The notes under the pieces are model-generated. The model ran no database searches and was not told where the DNA came from. It saw nothing but the letters and a program-made list of their open reading frames with translations. Below, piece after piece: positions 16,066-25,132 of a stretch of 53,699 bases of DNA. The stretch lies in NCBI GenBank assembly GCA_027314915.1, contig DAHUZZ010000013.1, forward strand, positions 1-53,699, in the 5' to 3' direction. This DNA is from Thermoplasmata archaeon. GTDB lineage: Archaea > Thermoplasmatota > Thermoplasmata > Lutacidiplasmatales > UBA184. Every line of letters starts with the position of its first letter. The first letter of the stretch is position 1. The position numbers were made by a program, and so were the translations under genes.

Positions 16066-16777
16066 GCGTCGGGAGCGCTCGGTGCAACGCCCCCCGGGGG
16101 GAGCGTTTCGCGAGCTTCCTCGGCGATTGAAATAGGCGGGACACCAACTTCCTCCCACCACCCCGAAGGGTCCGGGCAACATCGCCCACGGGGACGGCAC
16201 CGCGTCCCCTGCGTGCGCCCGGGCCCTTCTTCCCTGCCCCGGGTCCGGTCCCCTCGACCGGGGATCCGGCCGCCCGGGGGGTGCTCAGGTTTCATCGTCC
16301 ACCGGCGACGCGACGAACCCCACCCCCGGGGGCCTCCGTCGGACCGCAACATGAACGGCGCGAGACCGGCGTTCCCCATCCCCCGCCCGGATCGATCCCG
16401 ATCCGCTGCGACGGTTGGTTCCGGTTCCGTCCGCCGAGCACGACCGGTGCCCCGAGCCTCCGCGACCCGGCCCCCGTTCGGGAGCCGCTGCGGGCGCCCC
16501 GGGCCCTAACCGCTTCGTTCGTTCCAGCGCCCGGGTCCGTGGAACGGCCCGGCGCGGACGAGCCCGGGGGCCAGGGCACGGTCCCTCCCCGCGGCTCGGG
16601 CCGGGAGCGAGCGGACGACTTCCCGTCCCACCGGACGGTCGTGCGGTTCGGTCGCCCGGGGATGGACTCCCGAGCGGACCCCGGATCCGCCCCCGACGGG
16701 CCCCCCGCTCGCCGGGCCGCCGCCGCCGTCCCCGACGACCCGCCCCCTGGGTCCGAGGGAGGCGGGCGGAGCGTACC
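16066..16777. other. 712-bp stretch without a supported gene
   Basis: All frames here are Arg/Pro/Gly/Ser-rich shadows on both strands. A TATA-like TGAAATAGGCG sits at about 16127-16137, identical over 11 bases to that before the 6549 gene. No protein start follows at leaderless distance, so a small RNA beginning near 16153 is possible. Several strong GC-rich inverted repeats are present (for example around 16250-16275). No RNase P, tRNA or box C/D signature was recognised. Confidence 0.35.
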
Positions 16778-17116
16778 ATGGTGAACTGCGGGGGGGAACC
16801 CCGTACCGAAGAACCCCTTCTGGAGCGCGACGACGCCGAACTTCTGCCCCTCACCGGCCAGGGCCCGGTACGGCGGGCGGGCCACGTGCGCCTTCCCCTC
16901 GTCCCGGAGCTCGGGCCCCGGGCGACCCTCTACCGCCTCCCCAGCGGGAGTCTCGTGTGGTGCGTCCGGGTCCGGTGGCTGGACCGGACCCAGGTCCGCT
17001 GGTGCTCGACGGAGACGCTGCGCGAGTACGCCGAGCGGCACCGGCTGCGCGACCTGCGCGTCCGGATCGATCGGCTCGTATCCCTCGTGCGCCGGGGGGT
17101 CGATGCGGCCCGGTGA
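16778..17116 (+). CDS. 112-residue hypothetical protein coupled to the coupling-type ATPase
   Basis: It starts MVNCGGEPRTEE and contains a beta-rich centre (TLYRLPSGSLVWCVRVRWLD) and a basic C-terminal helix. No domain was recognised. Its last 14 bases overlap the start of the large ATPase gene, so the two are probably translated together and may work together. ATG 16778 is the first good start after a 700-bp gap, with GGAG nearby. Confidence 0.5.
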   Translation: MVNCGGEPRTEEPLLERDDAELLPLTGQGPVRRAGHVRLPLVPELGPRATLYRLPSGSLVWCVRVRWLDRTQVRWCSTETLREYAERHRLRDLRVRIDRLVSLVRRGVDAAR

Positions 17117-19661
17117 ACCGGCCGCGTTCGAGCCCCTTCCGACCCTGACCCCGGAGGACCGGGAGGGGCTCTTCACCGCCCTCGCGGCGCGCGTCGCGGG
17201 CCGGGCGGAGCTCACCGGTGTGCTCGTCGAATCGGAATGGGGCGTGCCCGGGCGGGTCCGCCTCCTCGGCGTGCCGGACCACCTGGTCCAGGACCTGCCC
17301 GTCCGGCCGGTCGCGCCCGGGCCGGCCTGGGTCCCTCCCGGCTCCGCCCGGGGCGTCGATCGGCTCCTCACGATCGGGACGATCGCCCGCGCCCCCGACG
17401 CGGAGGACCCCTCGCGGGCCCGGTGGCGCTCCGGACCCCACCCCCTCGCGACCGCCGGGATCCAAGACGCTCCCCCGCCGGCGGCCGCCCGGCCGTCGGA
17501 CTGGACCGGCAGCCAGACGCACTGGAGCGCCGCGGGCGACGGCCAACTGGAGTTCGCCCTCCGGATCTGGTCGCGCCGGGAGGGCGCGGCGCCGGCGCGT
17601 CCCGCCGGGCTGGGCTCCGCGCTCGATCGGCTCCCGGGGATCGTCGGCTCCTACCTCGCCGTCGAGTTCCCCCTCCGCCGCCGGTTCGAGCGGGAGTGGT
17701 CGACGGGAGCGTGGGTCCGGTTCCGTCCCCGCCATCGGTTCCGCGGCTCCCCGGCGCTCGCCGCGCGCCTGGCCCTCCTCGGGGCGGCCGCGCCTCCCGC
17801 GGCGCCCGAGGCCGAGGGGCACACGATCGTCTTCGGGGCCTCCGGCGCCGGAAAGACCCGGTACCTCGCGGCCGTGGGCCGGGAGCGCTTCCGCGCCGGG
17901 GGCGCGGTCGTCGGGATCGACGTGCACGGGGACCTCGCGCCGCGGCTCGTCGGGGGCCTCGCGCCCGGCGAGCTCGCCCGCGTCATCGCGATCGACCCGA
18001 CGCTCGGGGGGCGGCCCCCCGGTCTCTCGCCCTTCTCGAGCGTCCCCGGCTCCGAGGACGCCTCGCGCGCGCACCTCCTCGGCGCGCTCCGGCGCGTCGG
18101 CGCGGAGGATGCCGGGCCCTTCTGGGGGTTCCGGCTCGATCGCATCTTCGACACGATGGCCCGGATCGTCCAGGAGGAGGACGGCGGGCTCACGGACCTG
18201 TACGAGCTCCTCGTCGACCCCGCCCGGCGCGACGTGGCGCGCACCCGGACCCGCTCCCCGACGATCGCCCGGTTCCTCGACGAGCTGCCGGCGATCCTCC
18301 GCCGGAACCCCGAGTTCCTCTGGCCCGCCGCGGCCCGGCTGAGCCGGCTGATGCTCGCCCCGCCGCTGGCGGCGCTCGTCGTCCCGGGCCCGGACGAGCT
18401 CCCGATCGGGGCGCTCCTCGCCGAGCGGCGGATGGTGCTGTGGCGCCTGCCGATCGGCGCCGTGGGCTCCGAGGGAGCCCACCTCCTCTCGACGCTGCTC
18501 CTCGCCCGGACCTACCTCGGTCTCGTGGCGGGCGGCCCCGCCCCGCCGGGTCCGGTGCCCCCCGTCACCGTCCTGCTCGACGAGGCGCATCTCCTCGCCC
18601 CCCGGCTCCTGACCGAGATGCTGACGGAGGGACGGAAGTTCGGGCTCTCGCTCCTCGTGGCGACCCAGTACCCGGAACGGCTCGAGCGCGAGGCCCGGGC
18701 GGCGGCGGCCGGTGCGGCGGCCGCCCACGTCCTCTTCCGGGTCCCCCGCGCCCATGCGGGGGAGCTCGCGACCTGGATCGGGATCCCCCCGGAGGAGGCG
18801 GTCCGTCTCCTGGCCGGGCTGCCCACCGGCCGGGCCCTCCGGGTCCGCGGCGGGCCGGGCGGCGAGCTCGAGCGGATCGAGACGAACCCCGAGGTGGAGG
18901 AGCCCCCGGAGCGCTGGCCGGGACTGGTTGCGGCCTCCCAGCGACGGTACTCCTCCCCCGAGGAGGAGGGGGAGCAGTTCCTGGGCGACGAGGAGGAGCG
19001 GGTCCTGCTGGCCCTCCTCGCCCGGGAGGAGTACGGGCGCCCCACGACCACGCCCGAGCTCGCGCGCGAGCTCGAGGGGTCGGTCGATCCCGAACGGGTG
19101 GATGCGCTGGTGCCCTCCCTCGCGGCCCGGGGGGACCTCGAGCTCGCGGGGGAGCGGATCCGGTTGGGCCCGCTCGGCCGGGCCCACCTGGGCTTCGAGG
19201 CCCGGACCGGGGCGACCCGGGAGAGCGCCGAGCACCGGGCCCTCCTCCTGGAGAGCTTCCGCCTCTTCGCGCGCCACGGGCTCAAGCTCGAGATCCTCCG
19301 GCAGGGCCGGTTCGACACCCGCCTGCCCGATGCGCGGGTCGGATGGATCGGTCCCCGCGAGCGGGCGGGCGCCCCCCACGAGCTGCGGGCCGCCCTGGCC
19401 CGGGCGGAGGCGAGCTTCGGCTACCGGCTGGCCGGCGGCCGGGACATCTTCGTGGAGGCGGAGGTGTCGGGGGCGCGCCGGCCGGAGCGGATCCGCCGCG
19501 GTCTCGCCAAGGCGCGGTCGCAGGGCGCCTTCGTGCTCTTCGTCGTCGGCGATCCCGATCGCGCGCGGTGCGTCCGGAGGGCCCTCGCGGGGCGGGCCCG
19601 GGGCGACGCGGCGGTGTGGGTGCTGCGCCGCGCGCGGACGCCGGGCACGGCCCCGGGTTAG
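17103..19661 (+). CDS. VirD4/HerA-type DNA-pumping ATPase with winged-helix and PD-(D/E)XK-like C-terminal region
   Basis: 852 residues. The ATPase core has Walker A FGASGAGKT (about residue 245), GIDVHGDLAPRLV (as in the DPHGDLA motif of VirD4/TraG coupling proteins), Walker B VTVLLDEAH (about 490) and ATQYP (about 520). A region with winged-helix character lies at about 630-690. The last 120 residues contain DARVGW...DIFVEAEVSG and a helix-strand ending GAFVLFVVGD, resembling the D-x(n)-E-x-E/K core of PD-(D/E)XK nucleases. Such ATPases pump DNA in conjugation or in end processing. The nuclease assignment is by pattern only. No relaxase or pilus genes are nearby. Two short overlapping genes suggest a self-contained unit. 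Confidence 0.72.
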   Translation: MRPGEPAAFEPLPTLTPEDREGLFTALAARVAGRAELTGVLVESEWGVPGRVRLLGVPDHLVQDLPVRPVAPGPAWVPPGSARGVDRLLTIGTIARAPDAEDPSRARWRSGPHPLATAGIQDAPPPAAARPSDWTGSQTHWSAAGDGQLEFALRIWSRREGAAPARPAGLGSALDRLPGIVGSYLAVEFPLRRRFEREWSTGAWVRFRPRHRFRGSPALAARLALLGAAAPPAAPEAEGHTIVFGASGAGKTRYLAAVGRERFRAGGAVVGIDVHGDLAPRLVGGLAPGELARVIAIDPTLGGRPPGLSPFSSVPGSEDASRAHLLGALRRVGAEDAGPFWGFRLDRIFDTMARIVQEEDGGLTDLYELLVDPARRDVARTRTRSPTIARFLDELPAILRRNPEFLWPAAARLSRLMLAPPLAALVVPGPDELPIGALLAERRMVLWRLPIGAVGSEGAHLLSTLLLARTYLGLVAGGPAPPGPVPPVTVLLDEAHLLAPRLLTEMLTEGRKFGLSLLVATQYPERLEREARAAAAGAAAAHVLFRVPRAHAGELATWIGIPPEEAVRLLAGLPTGRALRVRGGPGGELERIETNPEVEEPPERWPGLVAASQRRYSSPEEEGEQFLGDEEERVLLALLAREEYGRPTTTPELARELEGSVDPERVDALVPSLAARGDLELAGERIRLGPLGRAHLGFEARTGATRESAEHRALLLESFRLFARHGLKLEILRQGRFDTRLPDARVGWIGPRERAGAPHELRAALARAEASFGYRLAGGRDIFVEAEVSGARRPERIRRGLAKARSQGAFVLFVVGDPDRARCVRRALAGRARGDAAVWVLRRARTPGTAPG

Positions 19662-19697
19662 AAGGCTCATCCGCCGGGGCGGCCCTGCACCCCCGCG

Positions 19698-20243
19698 ATG
19701 CGGCTCTTCATCGCGGTCGACCTGCCCCCCCTGACCGTTCCGGCCTCCTCCCCGCGCGCGCCGGAGCGGCACCTTACCCTGCGGTTCCTGGGCGAAACCC
19801 CGCCCGAACGGATCGTCCCGCTGCGGGGGGCGATCCTCCGCGCCGCCGCCGGCGTCGTCGAGTTCCCGATGGCGATCGGTGGAGGAGGAGCGTTCCCCGA
19901 GGGGACGCGGCCGCGGGTCGTCTGGGCCGGGGTCACCGAGGGCCGGGACCGGCTCCTCGAACTGGAGCACCGGCTCGCGGAGGAGCTCGCCGCGGCGGGG
20001 AGCCCCGAGGAACGGCCCTTCGTCCCCCACGTGACGATCCTGAGGGTCCGCGGAGCGGTGGGGAGCGGGGTGGCGCGCCGGGTCCTCGACGAGCTCCAGG
20101 ACCGGGAGCTCGGACGCACGGTGGTGCGGGAGATCGTCCTGTACGAGAGCCGGCTCGGCCCGGAGGGGGCCGAACACCGGCCCCTTGCACGCGCCCCGCT
20201 CCGGGCCCGGGGTCCGGACGCAGCTTCCGCGCCCTCCCAATGA
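19698..20243 (+). CDS. thpR: RNA 2',3'-cyclic phosphodiesterase (2H family, ThpR/LigT)
   Basis: 181 residues. The protein begins MRLFIAVDLP. Both H-x-T motifs of the 2H phosphoesterases are present: RHLTLRFLGE (about residue 35) and FVPHVTILRV (about 110). The enzyme hydrolyses 2',3'-cyclic phosphate ends of RNA to 2'-phosphate. Length and layout are normal, apart from a slightly short central part and an Ala/Pro tail that is the region overlapping the next gene. It lies 36 nt after the ATPase gene, probably by chance. Confidence 0.85.
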   Translation: MRLFIAVDLPPLTVPASSPRAPERHLTLRFLGETPPERIVPLRGAILRAAAGVVEFPMAIGGGGAFPEGTRPRVVWAGVTEGRDRLLELEHRLAEELAAAGSPEERPFVPHVTILRVRGAVGSGVARRVLDELQDRELGRTVVREIVLYESRLGPEGAEHRPLARAPLRARGPDAASAPSQ

Positions 20244-23148
20244 TTCAAGTTCCGGGGCTCACCTCCCCCTCTCCCGCGGCCGGGGGCGGGCTCCGCGGGG
20301 GGGTGGTCCCACGCGCAGCCGATGGCCGGGTCACGCGCAGCGCCGGGCCCGCGCCCCCGTCGTCGCCCTCCTCCTCGTGGCCTCGACCGTGCTGCTCGGG
20401 ATCGCGGGGCCCGTCCACCCCCTCCCCCGACCGGGTCCCGCGGGGGCGCTCCCCGTCCCGCGCGCGCTCGTCACCTCGACCTGCCCGGGGAGCACGGAGC
20501 CCAAGACCCTCGACGGCCGGCTCGAGGTGCAGGGCAACGCGACCCCGCACCCGTCCGTCGGATCGGTCAACCTGACGATCGGCTACGCCTACCAGTCGGC
20601 CGTCACGCCCTCGGGCGGGTCGACGTCGTACACGTGCTCCCCGACCGCCTTCGTCGCGACGACCGCCGCGAACGGGAGCTTCGTGGCCAACTTCAAGCTC
20701 CCCCCGTCCGGATGCAACCACGCCGGCTGCACGGAGTACACCGGCCCGTACCGTACCTTCTCGGTCGCCCTGACCGACACGCCCCCCACCGGCTACTTCT
20801 TGAACGGCAGCCTCACCTGGCCGACGAGCCGGCTCCTGCTGGTGGCCGCCCTCCAGTCGGTGAGCTTCGTCCCCGCGGGGCCGCTCACGGTGAGCTGTGA
20901 CGCTCCGACCGAGGTCCGGGCGGAGGGGTGGACGGCGAACGGCCTCCCGTCGCCGGCGAACCTCACCTTCAACTTCAGCGTCGGCGCGACGGAGTGGCGC
21001 CTCACGGATGCGACGGGGGATGCGGTGACCGTCCTGGCGCTGCCCGGCGCGGGCCCCGCGAGCCTCCTGGCCGTCGCCAACGGCACCTTCGAGGGCCGGG
21101 CGCTCGACGGGGTCGGTTCGCGGCTCGCCCTCGCGGCGATCGCAACCAACCTCACGGGCGCGAGCGTCGATCCGACCGAGCTCGACGTGGGGGCGGTCGC
21201 GACCTTCTCGCTCCTGGGCGAGGGGTCGGAGGGGTACAACTACACCGCCCAGCTCCACCCCGGGCTCGGTGCGCCCACGGTGGACCGGACCTGCCTCGAG
21301 GGGAGCCTCCCCGGAGGCGCCGTCCGGCTCGTCTGCACGGTGAGCTTCACCTACTCCGCCGTGGGCGAGGCCCAGCCGTTCGCCGTGCTCACGAACGGCT
21401 ACTCCTCGGCCACCTGGAACTTCCCCGAGCTCGCCGTGCACTCCGCGCTCGAGGTCACGGGCACGCCGGCGGCCCTGCGTGGGTACCTCGGGAGCCGGAT
21501 CCCCGTGTCCCTCGTCGTCCCGGGGAACAGCGGGACGGGGCCGTACGGCCCGGCCTGCCTCGAGACCGGCCTCGGCGGGATGATGTGCGACCTGTCGGCC
21601 GGCCCGACCTGGGCGTTCGCCCCCTCCTACAACCGGACGGGCAGCTTCGTGGCGACCGGGACGGTGATGGACGCGGCCGGTTCGAACGCCACCGTCGAGC
21701 TGCCGGTCACCATCAGCGCCCGCCCCTCGGTCGGGGAACTGGTGGCCTCGAGCCAGGCGCCCCTGGTCGGGGAGCCGGTGGAGCTCTCCGCCCTGCTCTC
21801 GGGCGGGATGGCCCCCTTCGCGATCTGGTGGAACGACTCGCTCCCCCGCTCGACCGTCGCGAGCTCCTCCGCGGGCGCGCCGGGGGTCCTGCGTCTCGAG
21901 TATCTCCCGACGACCCCGGGGCTCCACGTGCTGACGGTGACGATCCTCGACGGGCTCGGCACGGTGGTGGCGGCGGAGATCGAGCTCCAGGTCGAGCCGC
22001 CGGCCGCGGTGCTCGGCTGGGGGTCCGGGGCCCCGCCGGTCTCCCTCACGGCCGGCCTCGGGGCCCACCTCTCCCTCGTCGCCGAGGGCCCGAACGGCAC
22101 CCTCGCACCCTCCTTCGCCGAGCCCCTACGGCTCGAGGTGATCTCGGGCCCGCCGGACGCCCCGGTCTGGGTCAACGCCTCGGTGCCCGGCGCGCTCGAG
22201 GGACTCGGCCCCGACGCGTTCGGGTTCAACGCCACCGGCTGGTACGGCGGCTACCTGAACTTCTCGCTCGGGCTCCTGCGGGCCGGGATCTACGAGCTCA
22301 AGTTCGTCTCCGACCTCCCGATCGCCGCCGCCCCCTCGGGGATGATCGAGCTCGCGGTCGATCCGGACCTGTACGCCCTCCGGCTCGTCGCGCCCCACGT
22401 CGTCCTGGGGGGCGACCGGACGAACTCCACGCTCTGGCATCTCGTCGACCCCTTCGGCAACCCGGCGCCGCCGGGCCGACTGTACCTCGTGGAGTCGTTC
22501 GGGGGTTCGACCCGGGAGAGCACGGTCCCGATCGACGTGAACGCCACCTCGGCCTGGGCCTGGGTGAACTACACCGCGCCGGACCCCTCGGCCGGCTCCC
22601 TCGCGATCGTCACCGAGTGGAACGAGACCCTGGCCGTGCTCTCGATCCCCGCCGGCCCGGCCGCCCCGCCGCTCGTCCCCCTCGGACTCCTCGCGACCGG
22701 CTCCGCCGCGGCGCTCGCGGTGGCGGTCGTGGTGGCGGTCCTCCTCCGGCGCCGCCGGGGACTCCCCCGGCCCGCGGAGGGGGAGGAGGTCCCCGCGGAG
22801 GAGCTCCGCCGGCAGGCCGAGGGTCGGGCCCAGCTGCTCGACCGCCTCCGGCACGACGGACCGCTCACGGTCGAGGAGCTCGACCGGGCGGTGCGGGGCG
22901 CGGGACGGCCCGAGGTGAACGAGTGGCTCGCCTCGCTGGTGACCGAGGGGCTCGTCACGGCGGAGCGCGGGCCGGGAGGGAGCGTGCGGTTCGCCGCCGC
23001 CGGTCCGGCGGAAGGGGCCGCCCCCGCGAGGCTCCCGAGACCGTTCTTGGACCCGGAGGCGCTCCGGCGGCTCGAGCTCGAGTTCCCGGACGGACCCGGC
23101 GGAGGACCCGGACGCGGGCCGGAAGAACCGGGCCCCGACCGGCCCTAG
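20185..23148 (+). CDS. Large surface protein, single C-terminal membrane helix and cytoplasmic winged helix
   Basis: About 987 residues if the TTG at 20185 is used; no ATG or GTG precedes the signal sequence, so the start is uncertain. A basic stretch and hydrophobic core (APVVALLLVASTVLLGIAG) form a signal peptide. The outside part of about 700 residues is Thr/Ser/Asn-rich with many N-x-S/T sequons and repeated Ig/PKD-like beta domains. A membrane helix lies at about residues 828-855 followed by RRRR. The inner tail of about 130 residues contains RLRHDGPLTVEELDRAV and VNEWLASLVTEGLVTAERG, a winged-helix pattern. It may relay an outside signal to DNA; that is inference. Confidence 0.7.
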   Translation: MHAPRSGPGVRTQLPRPPNDSSSGAHLPLSRGRGRAPRGGGPTRSRWPGHAQRRARAPVVALLLVASTVLLGIAGPVHPLPRPGPAGALPVPRALVTSTCPGSTEPKTLDGRLEVQGNATPHPSVGSVNLTIGYAYQSAVTPSGGSTSYTCSPTAFVATTAANGSFVANFKLPPSGCNHAGCTEYTGPYRTFSVALTDTPPTGYFLNGSLTWPTSRLLLVAALQSVSFVPAGPLTVSCDAPTEVRAEGWTANGLPSPANLTFNFSVGATEWRLTDATGDAVTVLALPGAGPASLLAVANGTFEGRALDGVGSRLALAAIATNLTGASVDPTELDVGAVATFSLLGEGSEGYNYTAQLHPGLGAPTVDRTCLEGSLPGGAVRLVCTVSFTYSAVGEAQPFAVLTNGYSSATWNFPELAVHSALEVTGTPAALRGYLGSRIPVSLVVPGNSGTGPYGPACLETGLGGMMCDLSAGPTWAFAPSYNRTGSFVATGTVMDAAGSNATVELPVTISARPSVGELVASSQAPLVGEPVELSALLSGGMAPFAIWWNDSLPRSTVASSSAGAPGVLRLEYLPTTPGLHVLTVTILDGLGTVVAAEIELQVEPPAAVLGWGSGAPPVSLTAGLGAHLSLVAEGPNGTLAPSFAEPLRLEVISGPPDAPVWVNASVPGALEGLGPDAFGFNATGWYGGYLNFSLGLLRAGIYELKFVSDLPIAAAPSGMIELAVDPDLYALRLVAPHVVLGGDRTNSTLWHLVDPFGNPAPPGRLYLVESFGGSTRESTVPIDVNATSAWAWVNYTAPDPSAGSLAIVTEWNETLAVLSIPAGPAAPPLVPLGLLATGSAAALAVAVVVAVLLRRRRGLPRPAEGEEVPAEELRRQAEGRAQLLDRLRHDGPLTVEELDRAVRGAGRPEVNEWLASLVTEGLVTAERGPGGSVRFAAAGPAEGAAPARLPRPFLDPEALRRLELEFPDGPGGGPGRGPEEPGPDRP

Positions 23149-23157
23149 GCCGACCTT

Positions 23158-24579
23158 CTACGCGGGCGGCCGGCCCACGAGGTCGTAGTACCGGTAGGCC
23201 GCCTCGCCGGCGGCGAAGCAGTAGTGGACGTTCGTAAAGTCCCGCTTGAAGGAGGCCACCTCCTCCCGGACGGTCTCCGCCGGGCGGTCATGGTGGAGGA
23301 GCCCGTCCATCAGCTCGGCGATCCGGGCCATCTCCTTCTCCCGCATGCCGACCCGCGTGACCTCCGGCGTGCCGAGCCGGATCCCCTGCGGGTTCTTCGG
23401 GCTCGTGTCGCCGGGCAGGAGGTTCTTGTTCGTGATGATGCCGGCCGCGCTCAGCCGGCGGGCGACCTCGGCCCCCCCGCCCTCCCGCGCGACCCGGACG
23501 GCGAGGGTGTGGCTCTTCGTGTACCCGAGCCCGCTCGCGAGCACCTCGAACCCCCGGGCCTCGAGCGCGGCGCCGAGCGCCTGGGCGTTCGCCACGACCT
23601 GCCGCGCATAGGCCCGCCCGAAGGCGAGGTGCTCGGCGAGGCTCACCCCGAGCGCCGCCATCGCGTGGAGGTGGTGGTTGCTCGTCACGCCGGGGAAGGC
23701 GGCGCCCGTGAGCCGCTTCAGCACCTCGGGGTCCTGGGTCTGCGCGAGCAGGATCCCGTGCTGCGGCCCGGGGAGCGTCTTGTGGGTGCTCGCGCTCATC
23801 ACCTGCACGCCCTCGTGGAGCGGGTCCTGGAAGACCCCGCCGGCGATGAGCCCGAGGACGTGCGCCGCGTCGTACCAGGCGAGCGCGCCGATCTCCTGCA
23901 GGGTGGGCTCGAGCTCCTTGAGGGGCAGCGGGAAGAGGAACAGCGACAGGCCGAACAGGCAGAGCTTCGGCCGGGCCTCGCGGAGGATCGCGCGCGTCTT
24001 CGGTACATCGATCGTCATCCGCTCCGCGTCCCAGGCGTAGTGGACCGGTTTCACCGAGCGGAGCCCGAAGGCGCCGAAGGAGGCGGAGGAGATGTGGGCC
24101 CCCTCGCTGAGCCGGGCGGTGCCCACGAGATCGCCGGCCTCGGCGAGCGCCTTGAGGACCGCCAGGTTCGCGACGGTGCCGGAGATCGGACGCACGTCCG
24201 CCCAGTTGCACCGGAAGAGCTTCTTCGCGAGATCGAGGCAGATCCGCTCGATCTCGTCGACCTGCTCGTTCCCCTCGTAGTACCGCTCCCCCGGGAGCCC
24301 CTCGGCGTACCGCGAGTGGAGGTCGCTGATGAGGAGCTCCTTCGCGTAGGGGCTCAGCAGGTTCTCGCTGGCGATGAGCGGGAGGGCGAGCTCGAACCGC
24401 TCGGAGTGGCGCTGCGCGGCCGAGCGGATCCGCTCGACCATCTCGCCCATCTCCCGGACGGGGGCGTCCCCCAGGGGGGAGGCCGTAACCGGTCGGTTAC
24501 TCCCCCACCCCCCCTTTTCCACTGGAACCCGCGCGGAGCCGCCCGCGCCCCGCGCGCGGTTCCGGGCGGTCTTCGCCAT
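23158..24579 (-). CDS. glyA: Serine hydroxymethyltransferase
   Basis: 473 residues. It interconverts serine and glycine with a pterin C1 carrier using pyridoxal phosphate. Family marks are ALPLIASENLLSPYAKE, the SRYAEGLPGERYYEGN region, WYDAAHVLGL and the PLP lysine in SASTHKTLPGPQHG. C-terminal TPEVTRVGMREKEM is archaeal in style. A 45-residue N-terminal extension precedes the normal start (around MVERIRSA) and includes the palindrome/G-run repeat read as VPVEKGGWGS. ATG 24579 is chosen because a TATA box lies 28 nt upstream. ATG 24450-24460 would give the standard length. Confidence 0.93.
   Translation of the reverse strand: MAKTARNRARGAGGSARVPVEKGGWGSNRPVTASPLGDAPVREMGEMVERIRSAAQRHSERFELALPLIASENLLSPYAKELLISDLHSRYAEGLPGERYYEGNEQVDEIERICLDLAKKLFRCNWADVRPISGTVANLAVLKALAEAGDLVGTARLSEGAHISSASFGAFGLRSVKPVHYAWDAERMTIDVPKTRAILREARPKLCLFGLSLFLFPLPLKELEPTLQEIGALAWYDAAHVLGLIAGGVFQDPLHEGVQVMSASTHKTLPGPQHGILLAQTQDPEVLKRLTGAAFPGVTSNHHLHAMAALGVSLAEHLAFGRAYARQVVANAQALGAALEARGFEVLASGLGYTKSHTLAVRVAREGGGAEVARRLSAAGIITNKNLLPGDTSPKNPQGIRLGTPEVTRVGMREKEMARIAELMDGLLHHDRPAETVREEVASFKRDFTNVHYCFAAGEAAYRYYDLVGRPPA
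24501..24527. repeat. Inverted repeat copy 1: palindrome plus G7-T-G5 run
   Basis: On the minus strand TTCCAGTGGAA is followed by two bases and then GGGGGGGTGGGGG. It lies inside the 5' part of glyA. It matches the copy at 25150 in the opposite orientation, with differences only at the palindrome centre and the 2-nt spacer. Confidence 0.7.
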
Positions 24580-24603
24580 GGGACCTCGCAACCGCTCTCC
24601 GCC

Positions 24604-24610
24604 CTTATAG
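24604..24610. promoter_or_regulatory. TATA box shared by glyA (minus) and the thioesterase gene (plus)
   Basis: CTTATAG is centred 28 nt from ATG 24579 on the minus strand and 25 nt from GTG 24632 on the plus strand. No second TATA-like sequence was seen between the two starts, so one element may serve both directions. Confidence 0.55.
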
Positions 24611-24631
24611 CCCACGCCCAGTTCACCGGGC

Positions 24632-25132
24632 GTGGCCGATTCCGATCCCCGGGGTCCGCCGGGGGCCGTCCGACCCGTCGGGGAGGGTCCCTGGCCCGTC
24701 CGACGCCGCTTCGAGGTCACCTACCACGACGTGGACGCGCTCAACCACCTCAACCACGCCGTCTACTTCCACTACATGGAGACGCTCCGCTGCGACTACT
24801 ACCTCGCCCTTCTCGGCTCCTTCGATCCCCGGCAGCTCGACATCATCCTCGCCGAGGCGGACTGCCGCTTCCTCGCTCCCGCCTTCTTCGGGACGGTCCT
24901 GGTCGGGGAGGTGACCCCCGCCCGCCCGATCGGACGCACGAGCTTCGTCCTCCTCTACCGGTTCATGGACCCCGTTCGACCCGACCGGGTCTACGCCCGG
25001 GGCCGCACCGCCATCGTCTGCTTCGACTACGCGGCGAACGGGAAGAAACCGATCGACCCGGCCCTCCGCCCCCGCCTGGAAGCGGCGGCCATCGACCCCT
25101 CCCCGGAAGGCTGGTCGGGTCCCCGTCCGTAG
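24632..25132 (+). CDS. Acyl-CoA thioesterase, 4HBT hotdog fold
   Basis: 166 residues. RRFEVTYHDVDALNHLNHAVYFHYMETLR is the standard hotdog opening (shown here for its catalytic Asp and the N-H-x-N/V-Y pattern), with YLALLGSF and a beta strand VLVGEVTPARPIGRTSFV following. It should hydrolyse an acyl-CoA; the acyl group is not readable. The GTG start lies 25 nt from the shared TATA box. The gene is bracketed by inverted repeats at 24501 and 25150. Its 3' part is overlapped on the other strand by the extended frame of the 25490 gene. Confidence 0.87.
   Translation: MADSDPRGPPGAVRPVGEGPWPVRRRFEVTYHDVDALNHLNHAVYFHYMETLRCDYYLALLGSFDPRQLDIILAEADCRFLAPAFFGTVLVGEVTPARPIGRTSFVLLYRFMDPVRPDRVYARGRTAIVCFDYAANGKKPIDPALRPRLEAAAIDPSPEGWSGPRP

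Noticed and set aside
16062-16379. 105-residue minus frame in the large gap
   Set aside because: Only the last 30 residues look protein-like, there is no promoter and no family.
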